A stretch of 64,000 nt of DNA, taken from Clostridiales bacterium. GTDB taxonomy: Bacteria; Bacillota; Clostridia; Christensenellales; DTU072. The stretch is from contig DUON01000001.1 of assembly GCA_012838805.1 (NCBI GenBank), forward strand, positions 55,808 to 119,807, read 5' to 3'. This document shows positions 28,701 through 36,265 of this stretch, one piece after another (positions within the stretch are counted from its first letter, which is position 1; each line of letters opens with the position of its first letter). The notes under the pieces are model-generated. The model worked only from the letters and a program-made list of their open reading frames with translations, had not been told where the DNA came from and did not search any database. A program made the position numbers and the translations under genes.

Positions 28701-29185
28701 GGATTCTCGTATGATTCGCTTAATAGTATCCTCGGGATAGCGCCTGCGATACAAGCGGAAAGGCAGATAAGCCCTTTGCTGTGCTGTGATAAATAGTTCA
28801 AATCTATCCTGGGTTTTCCATAAAAGCCGTCCACAAATCCTTTGGACGACAATTTCATAAGATTGTGAAAACCTTCAAGGTTCTTTGCCAACAAAACCAA
28901 ATGGTACTTGGGATTTGATTCGTCGTCCTCGGTGTCCGGGTTCTTGGTCGAAGTCTTGTTATATAAATCATTGGTCACATAAAATTCACAGCCAATGATA
29001 GGCTTTATGTTTTCTTTCTTACACGCCTTATAAAATTTTATCGCTCCGTACAAATTGCCGTGATCGGTTATGGCGACGGCTCTTGACCCTTGCTTTTTGA
29101 CCTCGCTCACAAGTTCATTTATTTTCGCCGCACCGTCAAGCAGACTATATTCCGTATGCACATGCAAATGTACGAACTCTTTCAT
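25697..29185 (-). CDS. dnaE: DNA polymerase III alpha subunit DnaE
   Basis: Replicative DNA polymerase. PHP domain at the N-terminus (HLHVHTEYSLLDGA), polymerase active-site region with GRGSGVGSIVAYA (about residue 365) and the catalytic aspartates in MPDFDIDF (about 400), third aspartate in KMDFLALKTLTDI (about 553). Helix-hairpin-helix and OB domains follow in the C-terminal third. At 1162 aa it is the DnaE1/DnaE3-like length; there is no exonuclease insert, so it is not PolC. GGAGG precedes the ATG at 29185. It lies downstream of crh, whiA and murB. Confidence 0.96.
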   Translation of the reverse strand: MKEFVHLHVHTEYSLLDGAAKINELVSEVKKQGSRAVAITDHGNLYGAIKFYKACKKENIKPIIGCEFYVTNDLYNKTSTKNPDTEDDESNPKYHLVLLAKNLEGFHNLMKLSSKGFVDGFYGKPRIDLNYLSQHSKGLICLSACIAGAIPRILLSESYENPYEEAKKYALKLKDMFEEGDFYIELQNHFLDEERRANPMLVKLAGEIGVKCVATNDVHYIKEFDHKMHDILLCIQTASFYDEPNRFRFPCNEFYLKNYDQMKEVLGWNEEALDNTIEIADKCDLEIPFNVYSIPVYQPPDNSQDHEYLRKICFEGLKERYSEITEEIKERAEKELEVIISMGFASYYLIVWDFVKYAKSHDIPVGPGRGSGVGSIVAYAIKITDVDPIKYGLLFERFLNSSRNTMPDFDIDFCGERRDEVIEYVRQKYGRENVTQIITFGTMKTKQAIKDVARVFKLPFAEVNLLVKNIKTIEKGVKITDLISPESKYAVKELIDLYQSNEVYREVLDLAAQIEDMPRNKGKHAAGVIICSEKLTEKIPLSRNGEDITTQFDMGECAELGLLKMDFLALKTLTDIKMTTDYVKKYHNKDIDFSVLGYEDPEVYKMISEGETDTVFQFESSGMKSFMKQLKPGLLEEIIAGVALYRPGPMDYIPKYVMNKQNQEKIDYRHPLLEPILKNTYGIIVYQEQAMKITQILAGYTLNEADNFRKFISKKETEDIPRQRAEFVNGCVKNGLDEEFALMIWKELETFGRYAFNKSHAAAYAVISYQTAYLKRYYPVEYYCSVINNRLGNPKDTSKYLKLLKSQNIELLRPDINYSNALFTPQGDKIRYGLACIKNVGRAAIETVIQEREENGKFKDFSDFARRVSGAALNKRMIESLIKGGAFDSFGHTRRTLMANYEDIIEIETDNRNLMGGGQMFLDFMVEEAYKYKEFPESEKEKLAFEKEVAGRYITGHPLAGREEEFKEFDFNLSFLAEMNASEEDEAEEEFITQTAPQVEHGQNVYLGGILSDVTIKFSAKSGKNWGFAMLEDMYDSIEVLFFNNTLEKYKKYIVDDAIVKIRGKILLEDDSLPKIDVKAVIPWDLSNENDNRVLCLRLGKDDEFTFEKVQQILKRNKGNNKVKIQSGNMVYVLDYTVGNIDFLKEELIPIVGFRNIKIIEE

Positions 29186-29230
29186 CAAATGCCTCCAAGT
29201 TGTCTTTTGTTTTTTTACAAGCGTTTTATA

Positions 29231-29473
29231 TTATAGTAAATCAATAAGCTTTTCGCAAGCCTCTTTTTCGTCGGGACCTTCGGCGGAAATATATACGCTC
29301 TCGCCGAATTTCATATTTAGGCTCAAAAGTCCCATAAGGCTTTTTGCGTTGACTTTCTTGTTGCCCTTGATTATATAAATATCGCTCTTAAATCTGCTTG
29401 CCGCTTGGGCGATAACGGCGCTGTCTTCCGCTTTTATGCCGTTCTTTTTGGAAATTGATTTTTCTTTAAGCAT
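29231..29473 (-). CDS. crh: Crh-like HPr paralogue without the PTS histidine
   Basis: An 80-aa HPr-fold protein. In HPr the PEP-dependent phosphorylation site is His15 in GIHARPA; here the aligned segment is GIKAEDSA, so the histidine is Lys14 and the following arginine is Glu16. The regulatory serine site is intact (NAKSLMGLLSL, Ser45), the residue HPr kinase phosphorylates. This is the Crh pattern: no sugar transport role, but a likely corepressor partner for a CcpA-type regulator when Ser-phosphorylated. Position directly after whiA matches whiA-crh in Bacillus, and hprK lies in the same block at 31396. Bacillus Crh has Gln at the histidine position, so Lys is a different substitution. Confidence 0.85.
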   Translation of the reverse strand: MLKEKSISKKNGIKAEDSAVIAQAASRFKSDIYIIKGNKKVNAKSLMGLLSLNMKFGESVYISAEGPDEKEACEKLIDLL

Positions 29474-29487
29474 TTTTTATTTCTCCC

Positions 29488-30453
29488 TTATAGCTTATTT
29501 GCGATTTCTATAATTTTTCTCATGCGGTGGTTGATTCGGCTTTTTAGGTTTTTTGACCCCATAATCTCGGCGATTTCGGATAAGGTGGCGTTGGGGTTCT
29601 TTATCCTCAAATCCGCAACCTCCCTAAGGCTTTTGTTTAACTTCTCCAAGCCCATAACATCTTGTATTTTTTGGATAGCTTTAAGCTGCCTTTCCGCCGC
29701 AATAACGCTCCTGTCAATGTTGGCTACTATCAGGTTGTTGCCACGGTTTAGGTGGTTCCTCATGGCTCTTTCCGCCATGATTTCTTGAAGTATCATGACC
29801 CCTCTGCTTGCTCCCATGGCGGCAAGCGTGTCGCTTATATGCTGAGCGGACTTAATATACAATGAGGGAGTGTTCTTTCTTTTTCTCACAGCTTGCTTTT
29901 CATAGCCGCATAAAGAGCTTAAGAGTTTGACAAGGTCCGCCGTCACAAGCTCGGAACTTAAGGAAAATTCAAGATGATACCCCTTTTTGACATTGAGTTC
30001 AGAAGTATCCTTTGGCGCAGACACATGACCGCAGCTTAAAAAAATTCCTCTCAAATAGGTTTTTTTTGCGTCAATATCTCCAATCAGCTCGTCCGGAATG
30101 CCTTTTATCAGTTCAAAGCCTTTGAATATATAGCAATCCTCTAAAATAATGCCCGCAAGCTCCTCGGGGACTTTCGCAGAGTATAGAGAAATATCCCTCA
30201 TGCCGATATTTTTTTGAGACTTGGCGATAATGGCTGAGCTTTCATAGCGGTTTTTTATAATTAGGTTGCATTTGTCAATTAGTTCGATACTATCAGATAT
30301 GATGTTGAGTCCATAGCCTTTATGGGATAAGCTTATCTCGCCCGCTCCCCTGATGACCGCAGATAAAAAAGCCGCCTCATGCTCGTTTTTTATGTTCTGT
30401 TTAAGCAATTCGTCTTTAACGATAGTCTGCAGGTTATGCTCTTTTTCCCTCAA
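29488..30453 (-). CDS. whiA: WhiA, DNA-binding sporulation/division regulator family
   Basis: Conserved Gram-positive protein with an N-terminal LAGLIDADG-like homing-endonuclease fold that is catalytically inactive (AFLSAVIRGAGEISL near residue 26; TYLRGIFLSCGHV near 132) and a C-terminal helix-turn-helix (LREVADLRIKNPNATLSEIA, about 275-294). In Bacillus it affects cell division and chromosome segregation. 321 aa from a TTG start with AGAGAGG upstream. The first 20 bp overlap murB. Confidence 0.93.
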   Translation of the reverse strand: MREKEHNLQTIVKDELLKQNIKNEHEAAFLSAVIRGAGEISLSHKGYGLNIISDSIELIDKCNLIIKNRYESSAIIAKSQKNIGMRDISLYSAKVPEELAGIILEDCYIFKGFELIKGIPDELIGDIDAKKTYLRGIFLSCGHVSAPKDTSELNVKKGYHLEFSLSSELVTADLVKLLSSLCGYEKQAVRKRKNTPSLYIKSAQHISDTLAAMGASRGVMILQEIMAERAMRNHLNRGNNLIVANIDRSVIAAERQLKAIQKIQDVMGLEKLNKSLREVADLRIKNPNATLSEIAEIMGSKNLKSRINHRMRKIIEIANKL

Positions 30454-31315
30454 CTCTTACCTCTCTAACTAATCTTATGCCGTATTTTTCATACACTTTT
30501 TTTTCCATAAGCTCCATAAGGCTCAAATAATCGTCAGCCCGTCCGCCGCCAAGGTTCACTATAAAATTGCCATGCACATTGCTTATTTGCATATTGTTGA
30601 TTTTTTTGCCCTTAAGACCTGCTCCCTCTATAAAAATGGCGGCGCTTATGTCGTCCACTCTCTTAAAGACGCTTCCCAAAGAAGGCATTGACGGCTGGGC
30701 ACTCTTTCTCAGTCCAATTACTGAATTCATGGTGTTCTTAATATCGTATAGGTACTTTTCACACATTTCAAATGTGACTCCGATGACCACAAATTTTTTT
30801 TCTTGGACAAGAGACTTTCTATATGAAAAACACATCTCTTTGGCGCTCTTTTCCACAAGCTCGGCTTTGTCCATATCAAAAAGGTATACCTTTTTTATTA
30901 CAGATGATATCTCTGTGTCGAAACATCCGCAGTTCATACAGACCGCTCCGCCGATTGTGCCAGGTATGCCGTATAGCTTTTCAAGTCCGGACAAGCCCTT
31001 TTTTTGACAGATATCAATTACTATTGAAAGTTTCTCTCCGCTTCCGCAAGATACATTTAAGCCGTTTATGTCCATACCTTTGAACTTAGAGGTCGATATG
31101 GCTATGCCGTCATATCCGCCGTCAAGCACAAGTACATTGCTTAACGCGCCCATTACTAAAAAATCCTTGCCCTCTTCCCTTATGTACTTAGATAATACCG
31201 TGAGTTCAGCTACCGAAGAAGGACATATGACATTTTTTATTTCCCCGCCCGCTCTCAAAGTGGATATCTTGGAGGAATCCACGCTATTAAAATTTAGAGA
31301 AATATTTGAATTCAT
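30434..31315 (-). CDS. murB: UDP-N-acetylenolpyruvylglucosamine reductase (MurB)
   Basis: FAD enzyme completing UDP-MurNAc synthesis for peptidoglycan. FAD-binding residues are in VMGALSNVLVLDGGYDG (about residue 55) and YGIPGTIGGAVCMNCGC (about 108); the catalytic serine is in SLGSVFKR and the glutamate region is EGAGLKGKKI. Type II MurB length, 293 aa from the ATG at 31315. AAAGGG just upstream is a weak ribosome binding site; a TTG seven codons earlier has none. A strong promoter's -10 box overlaps this ATG (see promoter entry), so the true start deserves checking. Confidence 0.93.
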   Translation of the reverse strand: MNSNISLNFNSVDSSKISTLRAGGEIKNVICPSSVAELTVLSKYIREEGKDFLVMGALSNVLVLDGGYDGIAISTSKFKGMDINGLNVSCGSGEKLSIVIDICQKKGLSGLEKLYGIPGTIGGAVCMNCGCFDTEISSVIKKVYLFDMDKAELVEKSAKEMCFSYRKSLVQEKKFVVIGVTFEMCEKYLYDIKNTMNSVIGLRKSAQPSMPSLGSVFKRVDDISAAIFIEGAGLKGKKINNMQISNVHGNFIVNLGGGRADDYLSLMELMEKKVYEKYGIRLVREVRVEGKRA

Positions 31316-31343
31316 TATACCCTTTAAATATCCCAAAAGTCAA
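31314..31343 (-). promoter_or_regulatory. Near-consensus promoter overlapping the murB start
   Basis: On the minus strand TTGACT (31343-31338), an 18-bp spacer and perfect TATAAT (31319-31314). The last bases of the -10 box are the AT of the annotated murB ATG (31315). A transcript from it would begin about codon 3, so it either serves a shorter start, drives only whiA-crh-dnaE, or is fortuitous. Confidence 0.5.
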
Positions 31344-31395
31344 CATGACCCTTGTCCCTTTATACTATGATATTTGTCATAAGGGTATAATATTC

Positions 31396-32301
31396 TTAAT
31401 TCTCCCTCTCCATTCTTTTTTGCACCGCCAAGACTGGATTGTAGCCGCCTTGTTTAAGCTTAAAGTCTCTTGCCGCAACTTCTATGACAACGGCAAGGTT
31501 TCTACCCGCATGTACTGGAATAAAAAGTTTGGGTATCTTTATGCCCAAGTATTGGGTGTCTTTGTCAAGGTTTCCAATTCTTTCATAACCTTTGTTGTCG
31601 TCCCATTGTTCAAGCTCAATGACCAGTTCTACTTTTTTTCTGTCGATAATTGAGCCCTCGCCATAGATAGCCTTGATATCAATAATACCCACTCCTCTTA
31701 TTTCCATAAAGTGTTTTATGATATTGGGGCTTGTGCCATATATATTATCATTTATTCTTTTCAAGGTGACCAGGTCATCTGCTACAAGTCTATGACCTCT
31801 ATGCACAAGTTCCAGTGCTGTCTCGCTCTTGCCTATGCTGCTCTTGCCTGTCAGGAGTACCCCTATTCCGAAGATATCCATAAGCACGCCATGTACGCTC
31901 TCGGTAGGCGCAAGTTCGTTCGACAAATACAGTGTCAGGTCTTCCACAACCTTAGAGGTGGGTTTTTTTGATATAAAGATTGACCTCTTATATTTCTTGG
32001 CAGCGTCTTCCATAACTTTTGTGGGTTTGGCTTCATATGATATCACTACACAGGGTATTTCGCTTGCGAAAAAGCTGTCCACATATTTGTCGTTTGTGTG
32101 CAAAAAGCCCATTTCACTTTTTCCCATAATCTGAATTCGCTTGGCGGCAAAGTCTTCCTTATGTCCCGCAAGCATAAGCCCGGGACGGTTTATGTGCATT
32201 GAGGTCAGAGTTAAGCCCGTTTTTGCATTATAATAAATCTTAAACCCGCATTCCTTAGCGAATTGTTTTTCGCTTATTTTTAATGATTGTTCGTTTATCA
32301 T
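31396..32301 (-). CDS. hprK: HPr kinase/phosphorylase
   Basis: Bifunctional enzyme that phosphorylates and dephosphorylates the regulatory serine of HPr and Crh, the sensor of carbon catabolite repression in Bacillota. Walker A GKSSIGKSETALEL is near residue 155, the VHGVLMDIFGIGV segment carrying the catalytic His is just before it, and the family signature EIRGVGIIDIKAIYG is near 203. 301 aa with the N-terminal domain intact. The serine it would modify is visible in the Crh-like protein at 29231. A good GGAG ribosome binding site precedes the ATG; it lies 5 bp after the HAD gene. Confidence 0.95.
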   Translation of the reverse strand: MINEQSLKISEKQFAKECGFKIYYNAKTGLTLTSMHINRPGLMLAGHKEDFAAKRIQIMGKSEMGFLHTNDKYVDSFFASEIPCVVISYEAKPTKVMEDAAKKYKRSIFISKKPTSKVVEDLTLYLSNELAPTESVHGVLMDIFGIGVLLTGKSSIGKSETALELVHRGHRLVADDLVTLKRINDNIYGTSPNIIKHFMEIRGVGIIDIKAIYGEGSIIDRKKVELVIELEQWDDNKGYERIGNLDKDTQYLGIKIPKLFIPVHAGRNLAVVIEVAARDFKLKQGGYNPVLAVQKRMEREN

Positions 32302-32306
32302 ATTCC

Positions 32307-33119
32307 TTACTCCAAAAAACCGTATTTGTCTATTATATAAGCCACTCCCTCGTCGTCGTTTGAGGGTGCGATAATATCCGCCGCCTGTTTTGCTTCTTTA
32401 GAGCCGTTTTCCACCACGACGCCCAGACCAGCATATTCTATCATGGCAAGGTCATTTAGGGAATCGCCTATACAGATAACTTCCTCTCTTTTTATTCCGT
32501 ATTTCTTGGCAAGATTCTTGACTGCCACTCCCTTATTGGAGACTATGGGTACAATCTCCACCATCCATTTCTTAGAGGTATTAAACAAGAATCTGCCCTC
32601 AAATTCTTGGTTGAATTCACGGATAAGAGGCATTACTAAGTCCTCGTCGGTGATTACCATAATTTTTACGGGCGATATACCGTTATTCAATATATACTTT
32701 GATAGCTCTTCGCCCGTCTCCAAAAAATCAACCTTGCTAAGTCTTGCGTATCTTAGGCTTTGTGGTGTGGAGCGATTTACTATGAACTTATCTTCATTAT
32801 ATATGTGATAATATAAGCCCCTTTTTTCAAGATACCTGCCTATCTCAACGGCTTCTTGACTGGCTATTTTGGCGATATCAAGCACTTCTCCGCTCATGAT
32901 ATCCACGGTCGCCGCTCCTTGGTAAGTTATCACCTCGCCTTTGAGTCCAAGCTCATAACAGTACAGCAATGCTGACGGAGTCATTCTCCCCGTGGCGATA
33001 ACAAATTTTCCGCCTTTTTGTGTATATCTTTTTATTGCGGACTTTGTGTTGGGCGTCAATTCCCTATCGCTGTTCAACAGCGTTTCATCCAAATCAGAGA
33101 CTATCATTTTATATTTCAT
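32307..33119 (-). CDS. Cof-type HAD-superfamily sugar phosphatase
   Basis: Haloacid dehalogenase hydrolase of subfamily IIB. Motif I SDLDETLLNSD (residues 8-18), motif II in VIATGRM, and motif III/IV GDSLNDLAMIEYAG (about 218) are all intact, with a C2-type cap between. Such enzymes dephosphorylate sugar phosphates or FMN; the substrate cannot be read from sequence. 270 aa. Its start overlaps the uvrC stop (ATGA), with AAAGGA upstream. Confidence 0.9.
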   Translation of the reverse strand: MKYKMIVSDLDETLLNSDRELTPNTKSAIKRYTQKGGKFVIATGRMTPSALLYCYELGLKGEVITYQGAATVDIMSGEVLDIAKIASQEAVEIGRYLEKRGLYYHIYNEDKFIVNRSTPQSLRYARLSKVDFLETGEELSKYILNNGISPVKIMVITDEDLVMPLIREFNQEFEGRFLFNTSKKWMVEIVPIVSNKGVAVKNLAKKYGIKREEVICIGDSLNDLAMIEYAGLGVVVENGSKEAKQAADIIAPSNDDEGVAYIIDKYGFLE

Positions 33120-34960
33120 TTTTGTTCCTTTATTATACTGTCTTGTTCTTTTTTGTTTGTAAAATAATCTACTATACTGTCTGCAAGCTCGGCGGTTATG
33201 CCCTTGACTTTTTGCAGTTCTTCTCGGGTGGCTTTTCTTATATTGTCAATATTTCTAAAATGCATAATAAGCGCTTTGGATTTTTGCTCACCTATGCCCT
33301 TTATGCTCTTAAGACGGCTCATGGTTTGTTGCTTGAGCCTTAATTTCCGATGATGACTTATGGCAAAACGGTGCGCCTCGTCTCTTATCCTTGTCAAAAG
33401 CCTTAAGGCAAGTGAATCTCTGGGAAGTATTATGCTGTCCTTTTGACCGCTGACAAAGACCTCTTCCTCTCTCTTTGCAAGGCTGATTATCTCGACTTCG
33501 GCTTGTGTTCTTTCCGCCGCAAGCAAAGCCGAAGACAACTGACCTTTGCCCCCGTCCACCACTATTAAATCGGGCTTTTTTGAGAAGCTGATATCCTTGT
33601 CGTTCTCTTTAAGGCGTATAAGGCGTCTTTCCAAAGCCTCCTGCATGCTGGCGAAATCGTTCGTGCCGGATACTGTTCTTATTCTAAAATGCCGATAATG
33701 TTTCGTTGCCTTTTCTCCGTCAATGAAAACAGCCATGCTTGCCACTTTATTTGTTCCGCTGATATTGGATATATCATAACACTCAATTCTGCGCGGAGGT
33801 CTTTTTAAGTTCAATAATTGATACAGCTGGGTCATCGCCCCTTTGGTCAAATCCTCTTTCCTAAGCAGCATTTGCTCTTGTCTTTGAAGGTATTCCTTGG
33901 CATTGGCAAGTGAGATGTCCACAAGCTGGGAGCGTATACCGCCTATGGGATGAATGATGTTGATATTTCTATCAGCTTTATGCCTTAAGTAATCGTTTAA
34001 TTCGGTCTGAAATTCCAATTCCTCGCTGACCACTATTTCAGAACAAAGAATAGGATTTTTCTCATAGTACTGCATAATAAAAGAGGACAAGGCGTTCTCC
34101 TTTGAGGTGTCGTTTAAGGAAGTGTTTTGGCTGGCAATAAGCTTTCCTCCTCTGACGGCACTTATGTTGACGGCTGCAAGCATGCCGTTTGTGGCGAAAG
34201 AGAATATATCCAAGTCCAAATTCAGCTTAAACGGCATGGTTTGCTTTCTTACAAGCTTGTCTAAAATCTCAAGCTGTTCTTTATACTGCATAGCCATTTC
34301 AAATTCTTGACGTTCGGCGCTGTCAAGCATCTTTTGCCTTAAGCTCTCCCTAACCTCGTTGTCATGACCGGATAAGAACCTAATGACCTTGTCGATGACC
34401 TTTTTATATTCCTCGACGCTCACTCTGCCCACGCACGGCGCAAGGCATCTGCCGATATGATAGTTTAGGCACTCCCTTTTCCTTCTCTTTAGGTTTGTGC
34501 TTCTGCACGCTCTTATTGGGAACGCCGCTTCAAGCAATTTTATTATTTCCATAGCGCTTAAGCCAAGCATATATGGTCCAAAATATCTGGCTCCGTCCGG
34601 CTTAAGCTTTCTTGTGACCTCCAATGCGGGGAAATCTTCTTTGACATTTATTTTTATATAAGGATAGGTCTTGTCATCTTTTAATAAGATGTTATACGGG
34701 GGCTGGTGCTCTTTTATCATATTGTTTTCCAATATGAGAGCGTCTGCCTCGGAGGGCGTGACTATATAGCGTATGTCTTGAATTTTTGAGACCAAAACCA
34801 TTGTCTTTTGGCTGTTAAGATTGCTTTGAAAATATTGGCGAACTCTGTTTCTTAAGTTCTTTGCCTTGCCCACATAGAGTATGTTCTCAAACTCGTCAAG
34901 CATAATATAAACGCCGCTTTGGGCGGGCAAAGAGTTGAGTACTTTATCAATCGCTTCCAT
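33116..34960 (-). CDS. uvrC: UvrABC excinuclease subunit C
   Basis: Makes both incisions in nucleotide excision repair. N-terminal GIY-YIG nuclease (GVYIMLDEFENILYVGKAKN, residues 17-36), a cysteine region (about 150-175), UvrB-binding helices near 200-235, and the C-terminal RNase H-like nuclease with catalytic ECYDISN, VVDGGKGQ and HRFAISHHRK. A double helix-hairpin-helix closes the protein. 614 aa, full length. No ribosome binding site precedes the ATG; the promoter -10 box ends 7 nt before it, so the mRNA is probably leaderless. Confidence 0.96.
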   Translation of the reverse strand: MEAIDKVLNSLPAQSGVYIMLDEFENILYVGKAKNLRNRVRQYFQSNLNSQKTMVLVSKIQDIRYIVTPSEADALILENNMIKEHQPPYNILLKDDKTYPYIKINVKEDFPALEVTRKLKPDGARYFGPYMLGLSAMEIIKLLEAAFPIRACRSTNLKRRKRECLNYHIGRCLAPCVGRVSVEEYKKVIDKVIRFLSGHDNEVRESLRQKMLDSAERQEFEMAMQYKEQLEILDKLVRKQTMPFKLNLDLDIFSFATNGMLAAVNISAVRGGKLIASQNTSLNDTSKENALSSFIMQYYEKNPILCSEIVVSEELEFQTELNDYLRHKADRNINIIHPIGGIRSQLVDISLANAKEYLQRQEQMLLRKEDLTKGAMTQLYQLLNLKRPPRRIECYDISNISGTNKVASMAVFIDGEKATKHYRHFRIRTVSGTNDFASMQEALERRLIRLKENDKDISFSKKPDLIVVDGGKGQLSSALLAAERTQAEVEIISLAKREEEVFVSGQKDSIILPRDSLALRLLTRIRDEAHRFAISHHRKLRLKQQTMSRLKSIKGIGEQKSKALIMHFRNIDNIRKATREELQKVKGITAELADSIVDYFTNKKEQDSIIKEQK

Positions 34961-34967
34961 ATTCTAT

Positions 34968-34996
34968 ATATTACCACAAATTCTATACTTTTTCAA
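34968..34996 (-). promoter_or_regulatory. Sigma-A promoter of uvrC, leaderless
   Basis: On the minus strand TTGAAA (34996-34991), a 17-bp spacer and TAATAT (34973-34968). The uvrC ATG begins at 34960, about where transcription should start. Confidence 0.6.
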
Positions 34997-35018
34997 TTTT
35001 TATAAGGTGTGCTTAATA

Positions 35019-35048
35019 TTGACTTTTGCTTTTTTTATAAGGTATAAT
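35019..35048 (+). promoter_or_regulatory. Sigma-A promoter of the M28-type peptidase gene
   Basis: TTGACT (35019-35024), an 18-bp spacer, TATAAT (35043-35048), then TAGGAGG and the TTG start at 35075. Divergent from the uvrC promoter. Confidence 0.8.
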
Positions 35049-35074
35049 ATCAAAAAACCATAGGAGGTCTGACT

Positions 35075-36265
35075 TTGAAAATCGACGAAAAAATACATCA
35101 AGACGCCGTTGAATATTCCATGAGTGCAATAAAACATATCTGTAAAAACCTGCCTCCAAGAGAATCAGGGAGCTGCGGAGAAAGAATGGCTCAAGAATAT
35201 CTTGCCTCGGATATCACAAACAACAAATGGGGAAAGGTGACTTTTGAGGAATTCCCCGTTCAACCCAAGGCTTTTATGGGCTTTAGCAAAATCATTCCTG
35301 TTCTATTAGTCATAGGTATTGTTTTTTATTACTGGCTGCAATGGGCGCCGCTTGTGATGAGCATAATTTCATTAATTATTTTTGTCGCCCAATTTGGACT
35401 CTATAAAAAGTTTCTTGACCCTTTTTATAAGACACAAACCTCTTCGAATCTGATTGCAGTAAAAGAAGCCGAAAAAGAACCTAAAAAACGAATTATCTTT
35501 TCCGGACATGCGGACGCCGCATATGAATGGACGATATTCAATAAATTCGGCAAAGTGCCTTTTATCGGCGGGCTTGCGCTTGCCATATTGGGCGTGCTGT
35601 CCACAATCGCCATAAGCATAGTAGGGCTTGTGGTAGGGTTTGCATGGTGGCAATTAATAGTTATGCTTGTATTTTTGCCGGGGTATTTGGCGCTGTTTTT
35701 GTTTTCCAATTATAAAAAGGTCGTACAAGGTGCAAATGATAATCTGACCGGATGTTTGGCGTCAGTTTCGGTATTAAAGTACATGAAAGAGGCTGGCCTT
35801 TCTTTTGAGAATACCGAAGTAATTGCCCTTGTTACGGGAAGTGAAGAAGCGGGCTTAAGGGGAGCGAAGTATTTCGCCAAAAAACATCTTGAAGAGTTAA
35901 CCAAAATACCTACGGTGTTTATAAGTCTGGAAACTTTTAGGGACATTGACTATTTGGAAAACTATACAAGGGATTTGAGCGGAACGGTCAAGCACCACCC
36001 CAAGGTCATAGAGCTTATCGATAAGGCGGCTGTTAAGCTGTTTGGCAAACCTCTCAAGCATTCTTCAGTCTTTTTGGGTGCTTCGGACGCTGCGGCGATA
36101 ACCCAAGCGGGAATACCTGCGGGAGCTATCGCGGCAATGGATCCTTCCCCTGCTTCTTATTACCATACCAGAAAAGACTCTTGTGAAAACCTAAGCCCCG
36201 AATGTTTTTCCAAGGGGTTAAGGCTGGCTCTTACCATAGCGTACATCTATGACAAGGAATACTAA
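35075..36265 (+). CDS. M28-family metallopeptidase with membrane segments
   Basis: A 396-aa protein combining a zinc aminopeptidase fold with hydrophobic helices (about residues 70-110 and 165-210). Metal and catalytic residues of the M28 family are visible: SGHADAAYEW (first His/Asp), GANDNLTGC (bridging Asp), TGSEEAGLRGA (Glu pair) and YYHTRKDS near the C-terminus. The membrane segments are inserted between the N-terminal region and the metal-binding core, so the catalytic part is probably membrane-tethered. Substrate unknown. The start is TTG with a strong TAGGAGG 7 nt upstream. It stands alone behind its own promoter and converges on the MATE gene with a 4-bp overlap. Confidence 0.87.
   Translation: MKIDEKIHQDAVEYSMSAIKHICKNLPPRESGSCGERMAQEYLASDITNNKWGKVTFEEFPVQPKAFMGFSKIIPVLLVIGIVFYYWLQWAPLVMSIISLIIFVAQFGLYKKFLDPFYKTQTSSNLIAVKEAEKEPKKRIIFSGHADAAYEWTIFNKFGKVPFIGGLALAILGVLSTIAISIVGLVVGFAWWQLIVMLVFLPGYLALFLFSNYKKVVQGANDNLTGCLASVSVLKYMKEAGLSFENTEVIALVTGSEEAGLRGAKYFAKKHLEELTKIPTVFISLETFRDIDYLENYTRDLSGTVKHHPKVIELIDKAAVKLFGKPLKHSSVFLGASDAAAITQAGIPAGAIAAMDPSPASYYHTRKDSCENLSPECFSKGLRLALTIAYIYDKEY

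Noticed and set aside
29231..29473. Calling the HPr-fold protein a PTS phosphocarrier
   Set aside because: The essential phosphorylated histidine is Lys, so it cannot carry PEP-derived phosphate.
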